Positions 13,113 to 23,079 of a stretch of DNA of 64,000 nucleotides are shown here, piece by piece. Within the stretch, counting starts at the first letter, position 1. Each line of letters opens with the position of its first letter. The DNA is taken from positions 110,848 to 174,847 of the forward strand of contig NW_020170453.1 of the NCBI RefSeq assembly GCF_000524195.1, in the 5' to 3' direction. The stretch comes from Echinococcus granulosus (Eukaryota; Platyhelminthes; Cestoda; Cyclophyllidea; Taeniidae). The position numbers and the translations under genes are program-made. The notes under the pieces were generated by a model. That model ran no database searches and was not told where the DNA came from. It saw only the letters and a list, made by a program, of their open reading frames with translations.

Positions 13113-13411
13113 GCACTGAAGCAGAATACTAATGACCGGTTTGGAATGCCCATGCACCACATTGTTGTGGCACAAATTAGCCCTGCTTTCTTGTTACAGC
13201 AGATCTAAAAAATAACTCTGGTTGGATTTATTTTTGAAACCTTCCTGTTATAGAAAAAGTTGTGGCTCTTTACCACTTCAATAGTTTGATTAATTCTTCC
13301 TTTTAGATTTTCAGGCTCTTGAGGCCCTGCTTTTGTGCTTCCACTGGGCGGCATGACCTCTGGGGCATGCCAGTAGCGCCTCAGCCATTCTGTGCGTCAA
13401 GAAAACACTTT
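13113..13411 (-). repeat. Right arm of 299-bp inverted repeat
   Basis: Inverted copy of 10662-10960. Its distal part overlaps the R1 LTR-like element at about 13283-13460, so one identity boundary falls inside that element. Confidence 0.9.
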
Positions 13412-13460
13412 CTCTCCTAGTATTGTGCCTTCATTCGGCCTCTGGAACGCCTTTATGCTC
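13283..13460 (+). repeat. LTR-like short repeat (family R1)
   Basis: Contains the family block GGCATGACCTCTGGGGCATG followed by CCTCAGCCATTCTGTGCGTC. The ends are approximate. A partial related block (GTCGTGCCAGTAGCCCCTC) lies just upstream near 13080-13110. Confidence 0.5.
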
Positions 13461-13942
13461 TGGCAATTAACCAATAGCATCTCGTTAAGTTAGTGAGGCA
13501 AATCAAATGCAAGAGTAGTTTTATAATGATTAACTCCAAAACTGCAACTATTTAATTAACTGTTTATTTCTTAAACTTACTTGCTGAAAAATCTAGGCGT
13601 CGTTAATTAATGTCGATAGGAAATGCGTCTTTTTAACATCACTGCTTACTCTTTGAAAATTAAAATAGGGGATAAGACCTTATAAATAAGGCGTCTTTTT
13701 TCAAGCTTCACCAACCTGAATATGCCCATTACACTCTTTGCGCTTACATAAAAAAAGTGGAGAGACTGGTTTACCACTAACTTAATGAATGTTGACCGCT
13801 ATTTTGAGGACGTGATTCCATTTATACGTGTGAAGCTCTCCTGACGAAGCACATAGCTAGTAAATGTTATTCGATCCCTTATCTTGAGCTATCCCAACCG
13901 AATGATTACGAATAAGGCAGGACGAAAGTGTGGATTACTTAC

Positions 13943-14037
13943 AACCCGGGAGGAGCCAAGTGAGGTACTGGTGTTGAACCCAGATCCGGCGGATCAGTGA
14001 ATCACTGTCAATTAGCACCTCTTGCTGCGCGAAAGCA
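13943..14037 (-). CDS. Possible coding exon (unknown gene)
   Basis: A 95-bp minus-strand segment between a good acceptor (AAATTTTCAG) and a GTAAGT donor. It is open in the frame that starts one base in and reads LIDSDSLIRRIWVQHQYLTW. No family is recognised. It is on the strand of the RhoGEF gene, so it may be an upstream exon. Support is splice-site quality plus an open frame only. Confidence 0.3.
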
Positions 14038-16018
14038 CTGAAAATTTCGCCGTTATACAAGATCCTAATAAAAAGGGAACTGTAATGGATTACTACTGCA
14101 TCCTTCTTACGCCCTCTGGTGGCGTCTATTCTAAATCTCGGTTCAGGAAGTACGAGAACATGGCCATTGTTAACGGAAATGAAGCTTCAAACGAGTACAT
14201 TAAAGTCAAGGAATAAAATTTACTAAACAAAGCTAACATTTTTAGCTATCCTTGGGGAATATTTGAATACTGTGCCTAACTAGTGGTGAATGCTCTTTTA
14301 CGGCGACCATAAAACAAGTAGGTGCAGTAATTGATGGCATAAAGGTATTCTAGGGAAATGTGAAACTCCAAAGATTTCCTAATTTCTTTTCAAAAATATG
14401 GAGCGAATAATGGTTGGGTGGATCACTCAATGATAGTTTAATGATTCATCTTATGGAGAAATGATAGATTGATTTTACATGGTAACAATAAAGTGAAACT
14501 AAAATGAGCTGCCAGTTGTCTAAACCAGAGGAAAATTAATTTGGTATTACTTCTTGAATACTTATATAACCTCCAAATTTTTAATGTTTGTAAGTTGTTT
14601 AGCTGCTTCAAAATTTTTCTAGTACGATGAGGTCATCCTTCTGTCGGGAATAAACGAGCCGTGACTAAACGCGAGATAGCACAAAGACACGGGTCATTCA
14701 ACTGCTGGTTTTTTACCATCAGCAAATTCTCTTAACCTTTTCCAGGATTTGCATTCCCCCCCCACAGGGAAACTACTGGCTCAAAAAACTCTGAATTTGC
14801 TTTTCCAATCCAAATTACGAACTAGCGAAGTAATACCAAATAGGTGGACGAAATTCTGGGGGAAGAACCGTAAAATGAGGGATGACAATAAAACCGTCCC
14901 TCTTTTATTCTGGTCCAACCCTTACGCAAATCCACGACAATGAGACCTTGTTCCTTACAGGACACCGTGACATTACACAGAACACTTAAAAGGCTTTGAA
15001 AACCATTTTTATGAAGGCTTCCCCCGATTTATCGGGAAATATTATGCAAATGCATTACGAAGGTGCGGCCTTGTACAAAGTGATTTAGCGCGCCTTATTG
15101 ACAATTTGGCAGGTGGGTAGACATCAGTGATTCACAACACCACTCTTGTGCGCCTGTACGTGGGAAAACAATCAAGGGGTTACTTCCTCATCGGCAGCGC
15201 TCTAAATTTTCTGTTTTGTTTCTTCTGGGCATGCGATCTTGATGCAATGTAAACGTCGGTCACATAATGATCAACTTTATTTTTGAATCAACAGCTACTA
15301 GAGGGAAGTTGAAACAAGCGGCAAGGGCAATAAGTTCGTTATTTATCATCGACTAAGCAGTTGGGTGGAAGCACCTGCATGGTATGGCGGCAAGGTGTGT
15401 TTTATTTTTCCTTTTGGTTGTTCCGTAGCTCATCAAGTGAAGCTGCTAGGCCAGAATCTTGACAACAAATGTTTGCCAGCACATTACTCCCTTTGCCGTC
15501 CTCCTTAACGCTTTAGTAGCGAAGGCCTCTAACCAGGTAAAAACCTAAATCGGAAGTTTGTCAGGTGACTTCAAAGTACTACGGTTTTTTCCAACTTTAT
15601 GTCTTACTCTGGAATACCCACCTGTACTTTTAAAGGACTTAAAATGATAGTGATTATATTCCAGAAAATACTTGTAACATCTAAGACTAAGAAAAAGCAT
15701 GAAAATCCTGTAATGGTTGGCTTTAACTTCACAAGAACATACAGAAGGGGTTTTGGCTAACAAACTGGTAATCATTCACACGCTAATTTGCCAAAAATCA
15801 GGCCGTATGTCTCAAAAAGGCATTAATTATGCTAATAAATCTAACAGTTTGTCCAGTCTGATGATACTAGGGCTTAACAACGGCAGCACTTTCGAAGGAA
15901 GTAGTCGACACAATCTCCCCAACTGACACTAACTGAGGTGATGAGCTTGAGAGTTACTTCAGCTGTGGCTTTGAGACCAGGATTTCCGGTAACGAAACGT
16001 AGTTAGTGCGCTTCTCAC
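14038..16018. other. No gene recognised
   Basis: AT-rich sequence with short open frames. A 64-codon plus-strand frame at 14022-14216 overlaps the minus-strand candidate exon and resembles nothing I know. Confidence 0.35.
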
Positions 16019-16096
16019 CATTAAACTAGCCTTATCTCCGGCTCCGATTTCGTAATTCAGACTTTGACGCTTCTTAGACTGTCTTAGACTGTTGCT
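16019..16096 (-). CDS. Possible small coding exon (unknown gene)
   Basis: A 26-codon minus-strand segment that reads RQSKKRQSLNYEIGAGDKAS and ends at a GTGAGA donor. The acceptor (GTGGTAG) is weak. It is suggestive because of its composition and open phase-0 frame, but unproven. Confidence 0.22.
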
Positions 16097-18553
16097 CTAC
16101 CACTTAGTCCGTGCTTGTGTGGGTCAGAAGCGCTGTTGAATAGCCGGCAGCAGAGCTGTCCTGAGGGGAGGGGGGGCAATTTTCCGTATCCTGAGCACAC
16201 CGAGAAGTTCTATATGTAATTACTTAATCCATACAGTTCCCGATTATTTTTATGTGGAGTTGTTAATTAGAAAAGTTGTCTAAAGTGAGCGGTCTCCTGA
16301 TGATTAGATTTATAACGAAAACTTTTAACTGAAGTGAACAGTCGTAACATTTTACTGAGCAGAATGTCATTTAGTGTTTTGGTTAAGCTCTTTAGGTAAA
16401 CTAGCTCCAGCTTGTTGGTCTCTTGGGAATCTACGTTGGATAAAATCGTCTCAGATACTTCGAGTTTTGCAAGGGTGGAAGGCCGCAACAATACTCGTTG
16501 ATTTTGTGTTGCTCACAAAGACTTCCCTAAAGACGAAAGAAAACACAACACTCGGGCAGAATACCCACTGCTGACCTACAGAAGGATTTGAGGCCTACCG
16601 ACACGGCCTGGAAGTCAAGCCGCCCGGCGTTGCCCTAAGTGGCCCATTGTAAAAACTATCAAAAAGTATAAAAGTCAAAATGAAGATATTCATAGATTTT
16701 GTGTATTATGGAGTGAATATTTACCAGAAAAATATTCCTATGAAGTCCCAATTATTTTTAAATTTAGCTCTTTGTTTCTGTTTAGTTCTTTGTCCTGTCT
16801 TTGTCTTTGTCTTTGTCCACCTCTGATGGCAATTACTCATACCAGCTTTGAATGTAACTGCGGTACTTTTGGACTCCAGATAATGCAAGATTGTCAACCT
16901 ACTGCTCGAGTTTACCATCTAGAGTCTTTGTTTGAAGGGAAAATATTTATGCGGACCTGTGTCCAAATGCATCTTCAGAGGGTAGTGCAAGTGTCACTCC
17001 TCGAAATGATTACCTCCCGAAGCCGAACACATTCATGCTATGAGGTAGCATGGCGCCGAGAATCAGTCACTAGACAAAATTAGGCGCAATATACTTTGTA
17101 GAAGCAATCTGGTGGCAGACGTACTAGTGTCTGCGCTTTTTTGGCATAGACAACACTCTTTTTACGGACAGGACACCAACCTCGTCATTTTTCCAACCAT
17201 TTGAATAGGTGTTTGCAAGTGGAACACCGTTTGGCCGAGGTTTTACCTTTGACCGAAAACACTCCGTTGGTAATTAAAAGGTCAGTTTTTGATTTTTTGA
17301 AAAGAAAACTACCTAACACCTTGAAAATTAGGCGCTTTTTTTTATATTTTCTTAAGTAAAAACAGTTCATGAATCATTACAAGACTTGTTTTAAACCGCG
17401 AACTTTTGTTGCCTCTTGGGTGTCTATAGAATGTGTACGAGGAGTTTAAGATTTGAAGGCTAAATGACAAAGTACAGTTTGCATAAAGTGGCCTATTTTG
17501 ATTAATCTTCATCGCAAGAATTACGACGCTTCTTCGATCAAGTGAAAGTAATCGAGAGGAAGCAAGCCGGTACTATTCTCCACCACAACAGCTTTAAGTT
17601 GAAATAAAATCTAAGCATTTAAGAGGATTGGCTAAATACATTAAGGAGAAGCACGTTGCTTATCCCAATTGCATGTCTGATTTAACTGATGTTTCCAGAG
17701 CCCCGAGATTCCACTCCCCTCGTACCAATGATGGCACCGGCGTCGCAGGTCCTTTGTGTGCCAATAAAAAGGTTACTTAAGGGATTAACTGTAGTGCAGC
17801 TTCTTAGGAGAAGACTTAGACGCTAAAACGCTTTTATCAATTTGTTTTAACCAGATGAGCAGGGTTTGGTGCTGTAAACTACAAAACAGTTACTGCCAAC
17901 AATAGTTTCCTAATTTGGTGTGCAAGAGATGACAGCAATGTTAGGTGGGGTTTGGTTTCCATTTGCTGCTCAAACAATGCGAATAAGATTTATCCAAAAT
18001 GCCCTAAAATTGGATTTTTTTTAAATGAAAAAGGGAAAAATATCAAAAAGAATACCTAAGTAAGCTGTGGATACGGTACTTATATCTTATAAGTAGACTT
18101 CCATGTTTGTTGCAAAATATATATGGTGTTACCATATTCTCAGCCTAATTAGATTCATTGAAAAGGATCCGCGTGCATTTGTTGGTTGTAATCACGACTA
18201 CATTCTAAAATGGTAACCAAAACCCATGTGTGGTCTGGCATATACGCTAGGGAACCGGATGTATTTCAGCAAATTTTCATTTTGACCTCAATAAATCTCC
18301 GCCAGATACGTAAGTTCTCCTCAAGAACAGCCGCCTTTTAGTCCACGAGAGAGCAGAGTAAGTCATTTTTGTAAATGAGCAGATGACATCTATTGTCAGG
18401 GAGAAGGCGAACTCTAATTTCTCCACACAAGTGCGATTGATTGTAAATTTTCATGTTATCTCGATGCATAACACCATGCACCACAGTGTTACTCGATTGA
18501 TTTGAACTTAAAAATTTCCGCAAATATCTTTTAAATTGGTTACAGTAGTCATT
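16097..18553. other. No gene recognised; contains a TTTGTC-type simple repeat
   Basis: Mostly AT-rich sequence. A short imperfect hexamer repeat (CTTTGT units) lies at about 16789-16818. I see no coding or RNA feature. Confidence 0.4.
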
Positions 18554-18716
18554 TGTTTGTTAAGCTCTTTGCTGTGGTTGCACGGGCATTTAAGGCTCTG
18601 CTGTTGCACTTCCGGACCAGGTCAGTAGATCCTCAGCCCTCCTGTACTTCGTAAATACGTTTTCTCCAGTGGTATGATGTCTTTTTTTGACTTCAGGGAA
18701 GATTCGGGGCACTACA
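18554..18716 (+). repeat. LTR-like short repeat (family R1) followed by a PBS-like sequence
   Basis: The best-delimited R1 copy at 163 bp: it starts TGTTTGTTAAGC and ends GGGGCACTACA. One base later comes TGGTGGCAGCAG, which starts with TGG as retroelement primer-binding sites do (complementary to a tRNA CCA end). TG...CA ends and a neighbouring PBS-like site fit a very short LTR, as in the miniature LTR elements (TRIMs) reported from taeniids. No protein-coding interior and no 3' partner LTR was found. Confidence 0.5.
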
Positions 18717-20054
18717 CTGGTGGCAGCAGCCAATAGGCACAGAAACGGTCACCACAGAACAGATGACGGCAGTTGGCCTCGACTGCAACCTCGTGATCTC
18801 CCAGACAAATGAGGGAGACATCCAATTTCGTGACGCTGGAGGAGGTGGAATGACCTTATAAGGTTCTGGATTGGCTAACTTTGTTAACGGCTTATTCACT
18901 TTCGGAGTGGATTTATGGAATTTTGGGAGGGGACGTGAGTCGGTGGGGGCGTAATCTTATCCAAGGGACGACAATAGTTGATGATAAGACTGACAAAGAA
19001 GAAATGCTATTTTGGGGAATTAAGGTAATTAATTATGTTTTCGAGAGCATGTTTGGAGAGAGAAGAATCTCAGAATTCTTTAAGTAGTTGGGGAATGGAC
19101 AGCTTGCACTTATGGTGCCAACAACCAGTTATCATCTACACCCCCGTCCCTCCAATATAGTTCACCGAGTCAACCCTGATGGCAAAAGAAGTCATTATAC
19201 AGGGGTAAAAAATTTTTTTTAACCTACAGGTAAACTAGAGAGGGGCTGATGGCATAACGTAAAGGCCATGCGGTGCAGCGGAATTTCAGAAGGAAGGCCT
19301 TAAGTGCCCGTGCGACGGGAACGAAAAAATTGAACAGCCAATTACTTTATTACACATTCATGCAAATCATCAGTGTTTTCGTAATAAAGACTATTGATAA
19401 ACATCCACGATATTTCCGAAACCCTCCCAGAAACGCCATTATGTTTCAATTTTTAAAACTGAAGCACTTTTTCGTAGGGCAGCATTATCTTCTCTTGTGA
19501 CTTAAATGAAACTTTGCCATACATATCCTCTTATTAATTCACTCATGTGACTATTCAATGATTTGCTTTTTTCCCAAATTTTTAAATAATGAAATTTCTT
19601 CAAAACGGTGTGTTTGACCACTAGTTAGCCAAATGCGCTTTTCAATTTGATTGGTTGTTGGTCACAGTCACCACGTCAGATCAACCAATCAGTTCACTTA
19701 TTTGCATTCTATTAGCCACTTCTCTAAGTCATATTGAGCCAATAGCTCACTCACGAATACCCACCACAATCGAGTTGAGAGGCCAAAGATCGGGGCTAGA
19801 ACCTTGCAAGGGTGTCTATGACGCCAGGAGGTCGGGGAAAGGTGGTGCCTATTGCGGTTTGGGACGCTGTAGTGCCTCCTCGTAATTTGTAGGCACGTGG
19901 AAAGTAGAGGAGATCAACTTTGACCCATCTGCAGTCTGTTTCCCTCTCCAGTATGTCTCCCTATTTTAAACCCCCCACAGTGCATCAGTTTTGAACTAGT
20001 CTGCCTTGTAAATCATCATAAAGGATTCGAAGAAGGTGCGGTAGCGGAGCTCAC
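18717..20054. other. No gene recognised; decayed element interior and CCAAT inverted repeat
   Basis: The first ~200 bp may be the interior of the R1 element. At 19648-19657 and 19682-19691 TGATTGGTTG and its reverse complement form a second inverted repeat with CCAAT cores. Nothing else was found. Confidence 0.35.
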
Positions 20055-20153
20055 CTCCCCAGGGTTCGTTTCTAACGACGACTCGTTTAAAGATAGGCGT
20101 ATCACGCCCATAATGTCCTTTGCTTTTTGGCAGTGAGGAAGTACTTGACTAAA
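20055..20153 (-). CDS. Possible coding exon (unknown gene)
   Basis: A 33-codon minus-strand segment, phase 0 at both ends, between a GGTTAG acceptor and a GTGAGC donor. It contains KAKDIMGVIRLSLNESS. The amphipathic composition and clean boundaries suggest coding, but I recognise no family and cannot join it to another exon. Confidence 0.3.
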
Positions 20154-21104
20154 CTAACCAAGCATTAGGGTGACAAGAACTTTTGGAAATATTGAAAGAC
20201 AACGGGCACCTACACCGACGGAGGAAGTCGTGGAAGCCGCCAAATAAATGAGCGTCGTAGGGACCCACCTTTTTGCCTTTTAATTTAGCAATATGAAATA
20301 CTCAGTGGACTTTATGTGATTCGCTGATTGATTTGTGATGAGGAATGGCTAAGATCCCTGGCTTTTAGTGAGGAAACGAACACTTACCACTTAAACAAAT
20401 CCACCCGCTTCTCCACAGATATACCACTTCATGCCCACAAGTCACCCTACAGTTGTCCATTGTTAAGTATTAAAAAGCCCAAGAACCCATTGCACCCACT
20501 CATAGAGTCTTGGTCGAAATGTATGCATTATCAATAAACACATGCATATAAAAGGGTACCTTCAGCCCTTCATATAATCAGAATTTTCGCGTTAGTGCAC
20601 ATCTGGTCATCTGTCCTCCAAGAAAGGTAAAAAACGCCTGAATAACTGAGAAGACAACAATAGGACGACTAACCTACCTACTGCTTCGCTGAGTAACAAA
20701 TTCAATCGAATCAAAGTCAAAATGAAGTATCCGAAAAAATGCTTGTGCAGCCTCTTCAAATTTACGGATAGCGACCAACGTGACTTTATGTGCATGCTGC
20801 CAAATTAAGTCATTTGCACCAAGTAAATCCAATTTCTGAGCCAAAGTCGTATCATCTAGTCATAAAAACGCAAGAAAAAGCAACCGACCAAAGTGTCTGA
20901 ATAAATGCCAAAAATTTAAATTTCTCAAGTTAGATTATCTGCAGGTTAAATCCTCTTTTTGTGCATAAGGATTCAAAACCAACATCCACTACAGCAAGGC
21001 AATCCGTATTTAAGAAGTTGAAGAAGGGGACATGTGCAGCGCGTTGGCTGCAATCGGAAGGCACTTCAGAAAAACCCGAATTATTATGGTAGGACGGGGA
21101 TTTG
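20154..21104. other. Intergenic, 3' side of the YccV-domain gene
   Basis: No coding segment recognised. It holds the 3' flank of the minus-strand gene ending at 21105. Confidence 0.4.
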
Positions 21105-21993
21105 TCACCCTTGAGGATAGATGCGACGAAGCCATGGTCGGGGAGAAAACTTTTTCCCATCAAAAAAGTCGAAAAATTCAGGGATGATTGAGTGTTTGAT
21201 TACGGCTACATGAGGGTAGAGGTCTCTGGTCTCCGTCTTTAGTTCTTCTGGAGACAAGGCCTCCAGCTCATCTTGAGCAGCGTATACAGGCCCCAACTGG
21301 AAAATTGTGTCCTTTGCATCGGCAAGAAGACGATAGTTTGGCTGTCGTCTTGCTTCCTATGTAAGAAGAAAGAGGATAGGGATGAGAGCATGACCTTGAA
21401 ACAAACCTACCAGCTCTCTCTCGAGTCGAGGATATCGGAGGACCATCCAGGATGCCGGTGCACATGCGAACTCGTCCCAACCAATCACCACGGCCTTAAA
21501 ACCCAGACGATGGCGCACTACCTGACCAATTGAAAAACGCAGGGAGAGGGGTCGAGTCTGATGAATTCGCTGGTTGGCTCCAAAAAAGACGTGATTGCGT
21601 TCGTAAAGCTCAATAATCTTAGGTGGTGAAGGTGGTGGCAATGTCGGCTTGGAAGATCGCATTGATATCGGGAAAGCAAACAAGTCTTTCAACTGGACAG
21701 AATATAGTAAGAAAGAAGTTAGACAGAAAATGCAGTACAAATTCAAGATACAAACAGTTTGTACACACCTTTAGGGACGAAATGCCAGCAACACCCCTCC
21801 GGTAAATCTTTGCAGTTGCGTTTTTAAGATAATTAAATACGAAAAATGGGTTGGACTTAAAGTAGATACTGGGTCTGAAGATTAAATCCGTGTCGTCTTG
21901 CGACGCATGTATGTAGTTCCAAACAAGAAATTGAAGGGGTATTAGGAGAAGAATTATAAATAAATGTACTCTGTCATCGTCCAGAAGGGGCAT
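21105..21993 (-). CDS. Membrane-anchored YccV-like (hemimethylated DNA-binding) domain protein
   Basis: Three minus-strand exons, all introns phase 0: 21993..21769, 21692..21411, 21356..21105. They give 252 residues. Residues about 9-28 form one hydrophobic segment (LFIILLLIPLQFLVWNYI), predicted to anchor the protein. From about residue 128 comes FSIGQVVRHRLGFKAVVIGW, the start of a YccV-like domain (usual form GQ-V-RH...GV-V-GWD), continuing after the last intron with QPNYRLLADA and VYAAQDELEAL. The same domain is found in bacterial HspQ/YccV and in animal FBXO21. The C-terminus FDFFDGKKF...RRIYPQG also resembles the tail of such proteins. No F-box is visible and the length is short for FBXO21, so orthology is open. 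An AG precedes the ATG directly (TTTTAG|ATG), as at a trans-splice acceptor. Confidence 0.72.
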
Positions 21994-23079
21994 CTAAAAG
22001 TTTAAAACGAACAGGGAAAACAATGCTAGTTATGCCACAGAATGGAAATAATGACAGTAAGGTATCAACGGCAGTAACTAAACAATAGCGATTGACACCG
22101 CAAATGTGCGAGCAAGGAATTAAGTGCATCCAAGACGGGAGCCATAGCTACCTACATTGGGAATATGCTAACAATATTCACACCAACTTGAAAATAATGC
22201 TTCCTGACAAGTTAGTTGGTGATTGGTACACTGGGGGCAGCCTATGAAGTACAGACAATTTTGCTGATTCAAACAAAAGTGAGTCCTAATGGCTAAAAAA
22301 TCTAGCACTAAAATGCGTGCATCGTTTTGCAAGTTATCATATTCTATTTGTTCAAATGCGTACACTATGAGTGCCAGATAGTACAAAATCTATCAAGGGA
22401 TGTTAAATAAACCCATATAGAAGCGTGTAGAAGACATCTCGAGATAACGTCCATGCCTTCTGACCGTCTACAACACTCTAACTTAAAATTATAAGCCTTG
22501 ACAAAATCCATAAAGTCGGGTAGCTTGGAAACAAACCGTTTCCTGGATGTTCCCATTTTAAATGGTAAGCTGTGTTTCGTCGAACTAAAGGGACACCACT
22601 TTCTTACATATTCTGCACAGCAGCTATCATTTTATATTTTCTTCAGTCTTTGGACACCAATTAATGTTTCTCTTCATTGCTTTATGAAGTCGAAAAAAAT
22701 ACAATTTTCGACTTTTCCTGATTTTAAAATAATTGACGAAAAATTTTTAGACTTTAAATGCTACCAATTTATTATTAAATTGAATGCAGTGCATTGCAAT
22801 TAACTTTTCCCTTTAATCTTGGGCAGCTTCCTTAAATAACCGGAAAAATCTTAACAACTCACATTCTTCTGATGTCATTACAATGACTTTGAAATCGCCT
22901 GTTGATTGGAGCACAACACTGGTGCAATGTAGTTGGACAGTCAGCCTGCTTCGCCAAGATCGTATGTGTTTGTAGTCAGATCTGGCAGTCTTTTAATTCG
23001 AAAGTTGAGAGTGTTGGTGATTTTATGCTTGTCTTTCAAAATGTGAGGCTCAAAGGGACGATGAAACACCGTGTTTTAG
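21994..23079. other. Head-to-head interval between YccV-domain gene and PCCA
   Basis: About 1.1 kb between two divergently transcribed genes, so it should hold both promoters. It is AT-rich, with no obvious TATA box near either start. Plus-strand frames here are short and unsupported. Confidence 0.4.

Noticed and set aside
16772..17083. 103-residue plus-strand frame with Cys/Leu-rich start
   Set aside because: Its apparent signal-peptide-like start is the translated TTTGTC simple repeat.
22365..22803. Open frames of 63 and 101 codons on opposite strands before PCCA
   Set aside because: AT-rich, no family resemblance, and no splice support.
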